From the NCBI GenBank assembly GCA_037783415.1, contig JAZGTN010000044.1, forward strand, positions 2,737,501-2,801,500: 64,000 nt of DNA, in the 5' to 3' direction. The notes under the pieces were generated by a model. The model was not told the origin of the DNA, did not search any database, and was given only the letters and a program-made list of their open reading frames with translations. Shown here piece by piece: positions 1-9,912 of the stretch. Both the position numbers and the translations under genes were made by a program. The first letter of the stretch is position 1. Each line of letters begins with the position of its first letter. Source of the DNA: Leptasterias polaris (lineage: Eukaryota > Echinodermata > Asteroidea > Forcipulatida > Asteriidae).

Positions 1-60
1 CACAAGGCACAAAAGGGCCACTCGAGGTGCTGGTTACATATATAAAGAAAGCGCAGAGAA
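1..60 (-). mobile_element. 3' end fragment of a jockey-like LINE
   Basis: Read on the minus strand, this stretch matches the segment just after the stop codon of the LINE at 54790-56943. Both contain TTCTCTGCGCTTTCTTT, then CACCTCGAGTGGCC, then a GCCTTGTG end. Only the 3' untranslated end is visible; the rest lies outside the window. Confidence 0.75.
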
Positions 61-614
61 TTAAATTAAAAGAAACCCACTCAAATGACACTTGGACTGG
101 GAGAGATCATAATTAGTAGTATAGGGAAACATAATGCAGGGAAGGAATTCCAAAGTGAAGTAGTGTGTGGGAAGGAAATAGTATACATCTTGGAATCGCG
201 TACATGGACTGAGGAGATCAGCACAACACCTTATTTTTGTACAATAACAAATAACATTACCTTTAAGTTTGCTGAACGTCGTTTGTATTTTTATCATCTA
301 CACACCAATAAGTTTGAGTTACATACGTAATATTGACCTTTGGACAGTTGAGGTCACTTGACGCTTGGCAACGACACTTGCTTTTTGTAAAACAAAAGGA
401 TTTAAATGTTTGCTAACATAAAACTTCACACACATTAGAACTAGATTGTTATCGTTATGTCTACACAATGTCTTCGTAACTCCCAGAATGATGGTCAGCG
501 CAGGTGGGGTGGTAGTCTTGGTGCAAGACGTCCCTGTTCTGTATTTCCACGATCCGCCCCATTACAAATTGCCGCCAATAGAGGGCGCTATCATTCCACG
601 AACCGCTATCACAG

Positions 615-1094
615 GGGTGCACCACACCAAATAAGCCAGAATTAATGCGCCAAGCTACTTATCATAATTTGTAAACCCACAACTTATTTTTAATTACAAC
701 GTTTTGGGGGTCATGCAATTAATAGATTGTGTAAATATAATAATCTATCACAACCTGGGGGTTCTGTGCTTCAACCTTTGAGGAGACTTGATAAATTTAG
801 GCGTTAAAGTTGGCCCTATTTGAACGGGAAAGTGGAGAAGTGCTTCACGAAAACTGGCAGCAAGTCGGTTTTGGAAAAAAACAAATTTTCGCGTTTTTTT
901 CTTCTGGGGTAGTTAGCAAAAATTCCAAACGGCTGACCTGGCAAAAATTGAAAAGAATTCTAAAGTTCAGTCGTCCGAAAATATGTTTGATCGGTTTTCA
1001 AGAGGCTGAGAGACTTACACGATTTTTTGAGTATTTTTGAATATTTATCATTTAGCATTGGTTCCTATGGGAGTTTATTTAGTGTGGTGCGCCC
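615..1094 (+). repeat. Left 480-bp terminal unit of the composite element
   Basis: This MITE-like unit has 20-bp imperfect inverted ends and is directly repeated at 2492-2971. A 76-codon frame at 810-1040 is identical in both units and begins at a non-ATG codon. I see nothing to suggest it is a protein. Confidence 0.8.
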
Positions 1095-1106
1095 TTTATA
1101 TACAAC

Positions 1107-1259
1107 ATGGCGGCGCCCGTGCAGCCATGTTTGTGTTCTGTTTACAGATGTAGGCTTGAAACAACGACAGTAATGAGTTGTGTGGGGGCATTGTGTGTCA
1201 CTTTGTTGCTGTTTTTACATTGGAAACATCATTTCTTTGACTGTAAACTGTTAGTATAG
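1107..1259 (+). CDS. Possible small ORF inside the composite element
   Basis: A 50-codon frame starts at an ATGGCGGCG just inside the left terminal unit, 10 bp after a TTTATATA stretch that could act as a TATA box. It contains a hydrophobic run near residues 25-37 (CVGALCVTLLLFL), so it could encode a tiny membrane peptide. I do not recognise it. A possible splice acceptor (TTTACAG) lies inside the frame, so it may instead be captured first-exon sequence from a host gene. The only support is the start context and position, so a chance frame is likely. Confidence 0.15.
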   Translation: MAAPVQPCLCSVYRCRLETTTVMSCVGALCVTLLLFLHWKHHFFDCKLLV

Positions 1260-1559
1260 CAATAATGTTTCTATTTCCTCAAATTACAATACATTTATTA
1301 ACCGAGAATACTTCAACGTTTCAAACTCAAAGAGGGGTTTGCTTTCTAAACCTTCATGGTTAAACTATGACAAGTAATAAGTATGAGTGAGACTGACGGT
1401 TTTAGTCACATTCAAAGAATCATGAGCCAACGTGGCTGGTTGAATATGAAAAAAGGAGAGAAAAACCACCAATAGACTATTTGAAGAGGAGTAGGGGGGG
1501 GGGGGGGTGGATATGGCATCATATGTCAAGTTTCCGGAAGGTGAATGCACTCTGATGCG

Positions 1560-1815
1560 TGTGAAACCCTAGGCCTAGCCCCCAACCAGCAGCCTAAACC
1601 CTACACTATACTGCAAAAACCGTAGCCGTCAGCCCAAACCCCAGCCCCCAGCCCAAACCCTACACCCATCAAGCCGAATCATGCCCCCAGCCCCCTAACC
1701 CTAGCCCCTAGCCGAAATCATAGCCCCAGCCCAAACCCGAACCCCCAGCCGAGCCTACCCCCAAAGCCCAAAACCCTAGCGGTCAGCCCGGACCCTAGCC
1801 CCCAGCCCAAACACC
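1560..1815 (+). repeat. Degenerate C-rich CCCTAGCCCCCAGCCCAAA array
   Basis: Imperfect units of the type AACCCTAGCCCCCAGCCC recur through this stretch inside the composite element. The strand is almost free of G runs, and the motif overlaps the telomere-like AACCCTA word. It is strongly strand-asymmetric and encodes nothing. Confidence 0.7.
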
Positions 1816-2491
1816 TTATTAGCTTACAGTCTTAACTCTTAACTATAGTCCAATTGTTCCCGTTCACCCACAAATTATTAACCGTAAAGTGTCTGGAAGG
1901 GCATTTTGCAACAAGCCCCGCCCACGCCCCGCCCACCCATTCACCCCCTTATCCCTTAAAGCTAGGTAAAATGAAACTTGGAATGACAATTAAACGTGGT
2001 AAAATGACCTATGTATATTCTTTTTTGTTATAAAGTTCACCATTTTAAACTCAATATTATGATTACATGGTTAAAAATGTTGGCGGGTAAGCAAAATCTA
2101 CCCCCCCCCCCCTTCTCAGGCCCTCCCTCTTCAATCCCCTTTCCCTTTTACAGCTTCCACATTAGTTAACCCCCTCTTGTCAATTATTAAAAATAATTGT
2201 AAGGCGTTTAGAATCGTATAACAAAAAAAAAAAAAATAAGTTTATAACTTGTTGAGTGACTAGGATTTGGATATAACAACTGACTTGTCATTAGAGTGTA
2301 CACAGTGTGTAATGCATGTTTTTCTTATCGCATTGCTTAGAGTACATGTAAATGCTCTAACATGTTTGACCTTGTTGTAGACGAACGCAATAACATTTCC
2401 AATTAATTTTTTCAGATATCAAGTCAGTGACTTATTTTCAACAATTTAAGCATAATTTTTTAACCATAAAGAATAATTAAGTGCCCTTATA

Positions 2492-2971
2492 GGGTGCACC
2501 ACACCAAATAAGCCAGAATTAATGCGCCAAGCTACTTATCATAATTTGTAAACCCACAACTTATTTTTAATTACAACGTTTTGGGGGTCATGCAATTAAT
2601 AGATTGTGTAAATATAATAATCTATCACAACCTGGGGGTTCTGTGCTTCAACCTTTGAGGAGACTTGATAAATTTAGGCGTTAAAGTTGGCCCTATTTGA
2701 ACGGGAAAGTGGAGAAGTGCTTCACGAAAACTGGCAGCAAGTCGGTTTTGGAAAAAAACAAATTTTCGCGTTTTTTTCTTCTGGGGTAGTTAGCAAAAAT
2801 TCCAAACGGCTGACCTGGCAAAAATTGAAAAGAATTCTAAAGTTCAGTCGTCCGAAAATATGTTTGATCGGTTTTCAAGAGGCTGAGAGACTTACACGAT
2901 TTTTTGAGTATTTTTGAATATTTATCATTTAGCATTGGTTCCTATGGGAGTTTATTTAGTGTGGTGCGCCC
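2492..2971 (+). repeat. Right 480-bp terminal unit of the composite element
   Basis: This is the second direct copy of the 615-1094 unit, indistinguishable by eye over 480 bp. That implies a recent duplication, recent movement or gene conversion. Confidence 0.8.
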
Positions 2972-3003
2972 ACAGGAACGTCTTGGGAATCTCGTCAAAC
3001 TGC

Positions 3004-4181
3004 CTTGAAAATTCCAGGGACATTCCGCTGTGACGTAGAAATTTGCATAATTCTTTGCAAGAAAAAAATCATGTGATGAGTCTAGTACCTGAACTGCCGC
3101 GTTTGTGAACCACTGATCTCTATTATTGTACTGTGGCTAGGCTGCACATGGAATCGTGTGTGGGGAATATGAATGGAACTTGTCGCCGTCGACCGACACC
3201 CGCGTGTGTACGTAGTAGTAACCCATAGAACTATTTAAACTAGTATTTTGCTGTCGTTTGCGTAATGACGGAGCGTGCCGTAAAAGTTGACAGTTAATGT
3301 AATAGAAGTTATAGTATAGTAATAACATTATTTGAATTAATGTATGTATTCAAATAATGTTATTACTATATTAGGCCTGGGGTCGATTTCACAAAGGACT
3401 TACTAAGATTTATCTGAAGTTATTTGCCATAGTGATTTGTATTGTGACATCACACATTGCTTATCAATTAAGATTAATAATACACAGTTAAGATCAATCT
3501 GAACTTTTTGTAAAATCAGCCCCTGGTGATTTAATGTTACTGTTGTGTACGCATTATTACATTTTTGGAGGATGAACCTCACATTTGTGCTTTTAAGGCA
3601 AGGAAGTATGTACAGTGTAGTTGTCTCACATTATCCAACACAACCTAGACTATCATGCTGAATCTACATCTTTTCCTTTGAAAACAAAAATACAACCAGT
3701 ACTTGGTCATAAAGTTAACAGTTTATGGTAGAAAACTGTTCTGTTACTGTTACATTATATTTGTTATTTTAGCTGAACAATTTTAAATGGTCCTTTTTAT
3801 TGTAAGTATAATGCCCACATTTATACATTTGTAAGCATAAATATTTCATCAGTGAACATTTCAACTAAATATGATAATTAATGTAAAGCATTGTAATAAA
3901 CATTCACACTGATAGGACAGGGGTTTTTTCTTCAAATATCCACCAGTATATATATTTTTTTTAAAGTTTCTCCTCTAATTAGACCCAACTCCCTAGGTGT
4001 TTTTGCTAGAAACCATACAAATCCGCCAAAATCAATCAATTGCAACTGTAGGCCTCCTACTGAATCCATCATAATCAACGAATGCACTTAATGCTAATGT
4101 ACTGGAATCAACTGGAATAAATCAGGATAATGCCGAGTACTTTGATGGATAGTCACCTGGTAGTCACGTGGACCCACGATG
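3004..4181. other. No gene seen
   Basis: This is unique-looking AT-rich sequence. A short palindrome around ATTATTTGAATTAATGTATG at about 3327-3365 is the only structure I can point to. Confidence 0.5.
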
Positions 4182-4372
4182 GAAAAATTGAAAAGGCGAA
4201 GGAAAAAATTGAAAAGGCGAGGGACAAAATTGAAAAGGCGACAGACAAAATTGAAAAGGCGAGGGACAAAATTGAAAAGGCGAGGGACAAAATTGAAAAG
4301 GCGAGGGACCAAATTGAAAAGGCGAGGGACCAAATTGAAAAGGCGACGGACAAAATTGAAAAGGCGTCGGAA
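4182..4372 (+). repeat. 21-bp minisatellite, about nine units
   Basis: The unit AAAATTGAAAAGGCGAGGGAC repeats in register with single-base changes. Because 21 is a multiple of three, reading frames stay open in several frames on both strands. The plus-strand frame reads KIEKARD heptads. The openness follows from the repeat and does not by itself show a gene. Confidence 0.9.
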
Positions 4373-4962
4373 AGGAGTGGCACATATGGAACACCATACG
4401 AACCCCTAATTTAATGCATTTCTACTTGACAGCTTCATCAACCCATCATACTCCAACATTGAGTGTGTACTTAAGGGAAATGTGAATTTTGATTATTTTG
4501 AGGCAGACAGTACCAATATTGTGAAACAGTGACTCGTTCGATCACCGGTCCTCGCCGACAATCTCACTTAAATCTTTGATGAAGCCCTTTTCTTGGCTTT
4601 CGTTAGTAAGGTGGTGTAACTCTTACAAGTTACTAGCTGCCGGTTACAAACTATACACCATCCGCCCTTTTTCGTACGGTGTGATGAGTATCGCGAGGCC
4701 ATTATTCGCCAGCAAAGCTAGCCGTCATAATTGCAAAAAATCACGAAAGAGGCCGACCGTCCTTGCTACACAGAACAGCACACAGTGTGTCAGTATAGTA
4801 GACAATACAATTTCGTCTGCTACATTTTACAGCAGCGTGACCAGTCTGGTTGGTCGTTATGCGGCTTAAATTTTTTGTTCGTGCGCTTGCGTATTGCCGT
4901 TGTGACCTCAATGTGAATATGCAGATATAGGTCACAGCGATTGTATCACGTGATACTCGACG

Positions 4963-5098
4963 AGATTCCCAAGACGTTCCTGTGATAGCGGTTCGTGGGT
5001 GATAGCGGGTTCGTGGAATGATAGCGCCCTCTATTGGCGGCAATTTGTAATGGGGCCGATCGTGGAAATACAGAACAGGGACGTCTTGCACCAAGACT
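4963..5098 (-). mobile_element. Uninterrupted copy of the 508-3003 MITE-like repeat
   Basis: On the minus strand it starts TAGTCTTGGTGCAAGACGTC and ends AACGTCTTGGGAATCTCGTC. It contains CTATCACAGGAACG with no insertion, which supplies the empty site for the composite element at 615-2971. A short internal piece around CACGAACCGCTATCACC is partly duplicated. Confidence 0.65.
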
Positions 5099-5099
5099 A

Positions 5100-5246
5100 G
5101 TGGGGTGGTGGTGGTGGTGGGGGGGGGGATATGAAATGGAGCCCATGTTTACTTTAGTTGTTGAACGGGGGGGGGGGGGGGATATGAAATGGAGCCCATG
5201 TTTACTTTAGTTGTTGAACGGGGGGGGGGGGGGGGGGGGGGGGGGG
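5100..5246 (+). repeat. Poly-G runs with a tandem duplication
   Basis: A unit of about 50 bp (poly-G, then GATATGAAATGGAGCCCATG and GTTGTTGAACG) occurs twice, followed by a G run of 25 or more bases. Run length is likely to be unreliable in the assembly. Confidence 0.85.
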
Positions 5247-5799
5247 TGATTGGTAATGGTTAGAATTTGCCGTTATCCCGATCGGTTTTATTACAGTATA
5301 CATATAGTTACGATCATGCAAGTGCAAGAAACATTATAAGGCTCTTGCTCAATTTTGTGATTTTATAATTGTGTATTAAAGTGGTCAAGCATTACATACG
5401 ATGTGTGGACCTGAGAAAAAAAGAATTGTGCACAAGGCATGGTTTTGAAACACTATATGGACTTACACACTCGTCCACATCGTCCACACAGTGTTTTCAC
5501 TTGTGTTGAAGAACATGTTTTTCTTTGAAGGGACACACCGGCTTCATTAGGCTACAACATAGACCAAAACATGACGCTTAAGGTTTTCAAGGAATGGAGA
5601 AGAACGGTTCCTAAAAGAAACCTTAAAGTTTTGCCATTTTCGATAATTAAACAAATAATAAAAACTAAGGTCACGTGGGTTATTCGAACCACATTTTTGG
5701 TTCGGAAAACCCATGTGATCTTCGGAGTTAGTTTTCATTCCCACAAAATAATATTTTGTGAATGAAATATGGTTTTCGAGGTAAAAAAATAGATTTTTC

Positions 5800-6005
5800 C
5801 TTGAAATATGCTTTCGTTCCCCCGAAATACGATTTCGTTCCACAGAATTACGAATTCGTTCCCTCGAAATACACTTTCGTTTCCTCAAGATACGCTTTCT
5901 TTCTCTAAAGATATGCTTTCGCTTCCTCGAACACTTTAGTTCCCTCAAGATACGCCTTCTTTCCCTCAAGAAATGCTTTCGTTCCCTCAAGATATGCTTT
6001 CGTTT
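5800..6005 (-). repeat. Imperfect TTTCGTTCCCTC minisatellite
   Basis: Units like GCTTTCGTTCCCTCAAGATA repeat with many substitutions. The minus-strand frame through it (5547-5990) is Arg/Lys/Glu-rich only because of the repeat. Confidence 0.75.
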
Positions 6006-6009
6006 TTGG

Positions 6010-7988
6010 AAGAATTTATTTTTTTTTTTAAAGGTTTGTTTTCACTTCAATATCACCAAATTGTCCTAAAGTGCCGGTAACATTTTGGACCGTGGTGCAA
6101 CGATGATTTGTAGGGTTGGTCTGAAAATGTGAAATTTAGCATTTTGAAAATTATTAACAAAATCTTGATATAGTTTGAAACCCTAATTACGGGCTGAAAA
6201 CACAAAAAACAAGATGGCCGCCGGATATGCGTTCAACACTATCACGTGACACATCACTACTTCTTCAGGAAAAATATAAAAACAGCCTTGCCAAACTTAC
6301 AGACACTTTCAGTGTTTTAGTTTTACAAAGAGCACGAAACACAACACGCGCATAGTAAATAAAGAACCTCATTGTTGCTTTACAAAAGTCTTATTCATCA
6401 TCATGCATAGATATAAAGATTATAACATAAAGTCATCCTAGAAATAAACTAAATTGTGTTGATTGATTAATTTAATCTAAGTTAACAATTTAACAGTAAA
6501 CTAGTCACTCTAAAAAGATCCGAGGTCATGTTATTGACTCACATATCTAGGTCCAAGGAGACCAGACGCTTTTTCCAATGCCTAATTTCATAGAGCTGAA
6601 GACTGTTTGGTTTTCGCCCTTACAAAAACCAAATAAGAACTACTTCAGCATGCATAAAAACTGCTTATGCAGACAGTATTTAAAGCGAAACAAGCAGGAA
6701 ACCAGTCACTAATGGTGCATGTGACTTACTGTATGGACTGGTAACCATATGCTCGTCATTGTGCTTAATAGTTACGTTGTGTGCTTATATTACGGAATTC
6801 TCTGAATTTGGGCCCAATAAATCGAGGTCAGTGTGGTTTTCCTGATGCCAACTCCTAAGCAGCTTGTCCAGAACTATGGGTCATATTGACCTGGAAGTCG
6901 GTATGAGGCCCCGGAATCTGGATCTGGGCCAGCCAATTCGGACCCAGATTCGGGTAAATTGTGATTTTTTTTTTTTTACGATTGGGTGATGATTATCGAG
7001 TAAGGAAATTGAACCAACTTATTATTGCCATGGTCCCAGAGTATGTTTCCACCCTAAAATGTGATTCATACGGAATCTATTGAGAAAATAAAGTCCCACA
7101 GCGTTCCAAGTGAACAACCATCCAATATTTCATTTCTATGTAATGTACAAAATTGGAAATCAATAACTTTGTTGTTGTTTTCTTTTTTAGAAATAAGATT
7201 AGACAACCGTGCAAATGAACAAGTAGAGACGTGTTCATCCTCGATGAGGTCTACAGGACAAAGTTGATAATTACCATGTAACAAAATAAAGGTAAGACAA
7301 TGTACAAAGATTTTACTTTTTACAATATTACAAAAATTATTGTTTGTTATTATATACCGCGCACAAAGATCATTGTTATTTAATTTGTGGAACACGCGTC
7401 ATGTGTGATCCATAGTTTACCATGTATACCGCCGCGACACTCCAAAGTCAAATTTAGGAGTCCTATATGGATAAATATATAACGTTTCGCAGCGTCTTTT
7501 CAAAAAATGATCGTTCCCCGCCGACCAGTCCAAACGAGGCAAGGTCGTGTCACGGAGGACAAGGAGTTGTTTGTGTTGTTTAGAGGGTTTTTTAAATATA
7601 ATTTTCAGAGTGTGGGGTAGTAGAGTTTCCGTGTCAATTTTGTGTTTATTGCGAAACAAATTTCAAATTACAAAGATCTATGTGTGAGTTATATAAAACA
7701 ATATTAAATGCATTTCGTTCGTGAATGCAATGTCGCAGAATGAAATCACTCAGTGAAATCTGGCTTTTCCCACTTCACCTCGTGAGTATATTCTGCGACA
7801 ATAAACTCATATGCATGTAAGCTGTATTCATCCCGATCGTCTGCTCGTAACAATACACCAGTCAAACAAGCTGTGAAAAATTCTTCAAATTAGGTAAATC
7901 ATAATTGGGAGATTGTTTCTTTGTTGTTTAGTTCAATGTAACAAAAATTATGTGTTTGGTTATTACGATTATTAGGCCATGTCCGAAT
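6010..7988. other. No gene supported; one promoter-like spot
   Basis: Near 6205-6250 an AAGATGGCCGCC word and a CACGTG E-box lie close together, as in many housekeeping promoters. The ATG there opens a frame of only about eleven codons, and I find no convincing exon nearby. A GACCCAGATTCGGGT-type repeat lies at about 6870-6960. Confidence 0.3.
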
Positions 7989-8220
7989 AAAAGGGTCTGT
8001 ACACGTTTGGTAATGACTTTGTAAATGAATGGCAATAAAAACTTACGTGGTAGCTAGCCTTCGATAGCATAAAGCATTTTGAATCTAAGAAACGTTTCTC
8101 AGATTGTGTCTTCCTATAGGGAATTATTCCTGTGTGGACATATTCGCTCCGGTTTTTTTGGCGATTAGGATGAAAACAAACGAACTGTTCCAAAAACCAA
8201 AGGTATACCTTGCCTTTAAG
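7989..8220. mobile_element. MITE with AAAGGGTCTGTACACGTTTGG ends
   Basis: The left end AAAGGGTCTGTACACGTTTGG matches, as an inverted repeat, the right end CCAAAGGTATACCTTGCCTTTAA. Related copies lie at 36456-36520, 43126-43502 and 63524-63917, sharing GGTAATGACT and TGGCAATAAAAACTTAC. The element is non-coding and non-autonomous. Confidence 0.7.
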
Positions 8221-8907
8221 AGGCTGCGGCTACGGCCGGTAGCTGCAACGACAAAGTTGGAAAATATGACTTTTGGGGGTTACAGACAAGCCACTGCCGA
8301 AGCAACCCTGATTCTTCATAACTCGGACCAGACTTTTTTTTCAAACCGAGTTTGGCAAAATGAGAAATTGTGGGCTAAACACCAGATGATTAATTTATAC
8401 CATACATACTTTGTTTAAGTACAGTGAGAGTGGGACATGCCATCAGGGTATCCGCATGGGAAAAGTCTACATAAGTATAAAAGAACTAAACCAACAATAC
8501 AAGAGAAAGCTACGTGGAAACATGCGGTGTTAATGCTGTCAGCTATGTACATGTACACATTAAATAAAACTATGCATATAAACAACCTACATTAAATATC
8601 ATAAACAGAATTTCACCTCAAAATATTATGATAAAGATGAGGAAAAAGAAAGTACTAAACATTTTTCTAGGCTAGCTTTACTCATAAGATGATTAGTTTG
8701 TTGTATTAGGATTTAGTCACTACTGCAATAAATTGGTGTTAATATGAAATATATTTGTGGTCATTAGTTGGCATACGTCTATTCTCATTCCTCTCCGGCA
8801 ATATCTTTGTCTTACTATAACCCTTTCCTTTCTTTCAGGCTATTCACACCTGTTCCATACAACTTATTAAAAAGATCGCTACGGACAGTCCCCATTTGCG
8901 AGTTAGA
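8221..8907. other. No gene seen
   Basis: The sequence is AT-rich and shows no repeat, RNA gene or credible exon. Confidence 0.4.
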
Positions 8908-9208
8908 CTTCAATAATGTCTGATAATGACTTCAATAATGTCTGCTTAAATTTGAACTCCTCAGACAATAGCGACAGTTGTTATGGCAAATGGTTCGGGC
9001 AAGCTTTTGTTTCACTATCTCCAGATGTTTAAGAGATGAGCAAAATCTGGTAACAATGTACCATACACATTCATTCAGAATTGTGTATGGGTGTTACGCA
9101 AAAGCTTGCCCTGAACAGCATGACATAGAAACTGCCAGTATAGTCTGAGGAATTCAAATTTAAGCGGGAACTTGTGACTAAACAAGTCATTGTACCAGAC
9201 ATTATTCA
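8908..9208. mobile_element. Hairpin MITE, copy 1
   Basis: Two arms of about 110 bp face each other. The left arm contains CTTAAATTTGAACTCCTCAG and GGGCAAGCTTTTG; the right arm contains their complements. The outer ends share AATAATGTCTG. A second family member sits at 50293-50572 with the same arm motifs. Confidence 0.75.
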
Positions 9209-9226
9209 AATCTTTCTCGGAAATGG

Positions 9227-9232
9227 TTTATT
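9227..9232 (-). terminator. Candidate polyadenylation signal for LIMS
   Basis: TTTATT on the plus strand reads AATAAA on the gene strand, about 680 nt past the LIMS stop codon and just beyond the hairpin MITE. Other signals further out are possible. Confidence 0.25.
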
Positions 9233-9912
9233 AGAAGGCAGAAGACCTTTCACCGCCTTTATAATTCTCATAGAAAACTACATTAAGAGCAGTTAACAAT
9301 ATAATGGCAGTTCGACCTTTCTGGTTTTTCTTGACATAATTTTGTTGACCTTTTTACTATGGTGTTACAAAACAAGATTGGGCAGAGTGGTTAATTTTTG
9401 ATTGTGGGATACTTTCCTATGGTAAGCAGTACGATTTTATGGTTGTTTTCAAATAAATGCAGTTTAAAGTCGCTGATTCATCAGTGTAAATGAAGTTCAC
9501 GACATCCCTGCCATCGCCATCCTTTCAATCTAGTCCCACACCTACCCTGGTAACCCTTTCCATGGGTGTCTTCTCGATGCCGTTTTTGAATTTGGACACC
9601 CTTTTAGAAATGCCATTTAAACCTAAAATGAGTAGACGTTAACAATGTCTGTGGTTGCCCAATTTTTCAATTTACTGCAAATTTAGACATCCTATTTTTT
9701 TAAGATCTGGGTGTATCTACCTTCATCTCTAGTCTTCTTGTCTTTAACTGGCCCTCATCTTCATAGAGTTATATTTCCTGTCTGCCTTCCAACATTACCC
9801 TACCTACTCCTCTCTATTCTACCCTCTTAAAGTCCCATCACCTTCCCTAGTACACCGCCTCCACCCCTAAAGCTAGAGGTCCACATAAGACCCCCGTCTT
9901 CATGATGAAGGT

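Larger units (their letters stand above)
615..2971. mobile_element. Composite insertion with 480-bp direct terminal repeats and 4-bp TSD
   Basis: Two directly repeated units (615-1094 and 2492-2971, constant offset 1877) flank a 1.4-kb unique centre. I see no differences between the units. ACAG borders both outer ends (611-614 and 2972-2975), and the uninterrupted relative at 4963-5098 has a single ACAG there, so the 2357-bp unit behaves as one insertion. Each 480-bp unit also has its own inverted ends, GGGTGCACCACACCAAATAA against the complement of TTATTTAGTGTGGTGCGCCC (18 of 20). No tRNA-complementary primer site follows the left repeat and no polypurine tract precedes the right one, so an LTR element is less likely than a pair of MITEs mobilised together. 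No transposase frame is present. Confidence 0.75.
508..3003 (+). mobile_element. Small MITE-like repeat split by the 615-2971 insertion
   Basis: 508-614 starts with TAGTCTTGGTGCAAGACGTC and ends in CTATCACAG. The sequence resumes at 2972 with ACAGGAACGTCTTGGGAATC and ends near 3000. The uninterrupted relative on the minus strand at 4963-5098 reads straight through this junction. The ends form an imperfect inverted repeat around CAAGACGT. No protein is encoded; the repeat served as an insertion target. Confidence 0.6.

Noticed and set aside
615..2971. LTR retrotransposon
   Set aside because: The direct terminal repeats and 4-bp duplication fit, but the ends are GGGTGC and GCGCCC rather than TG and CA. 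There is no primer-binding site, polypurine tract or coding trace, and each repeat has its own inverted ends.
4094..4414. Several long frames on both strands through the minisatellite, as separate genes
   Set aside because: All are kept open by the 21-bp period. At most one could be real and none has splice, promoter or conservation evidence.
5547..5990. 147-codon Arg/Lys/Glu-rich minus-strand frame
   Set aside because: It is the translation of an imperfect minisatellite, with no independent support.
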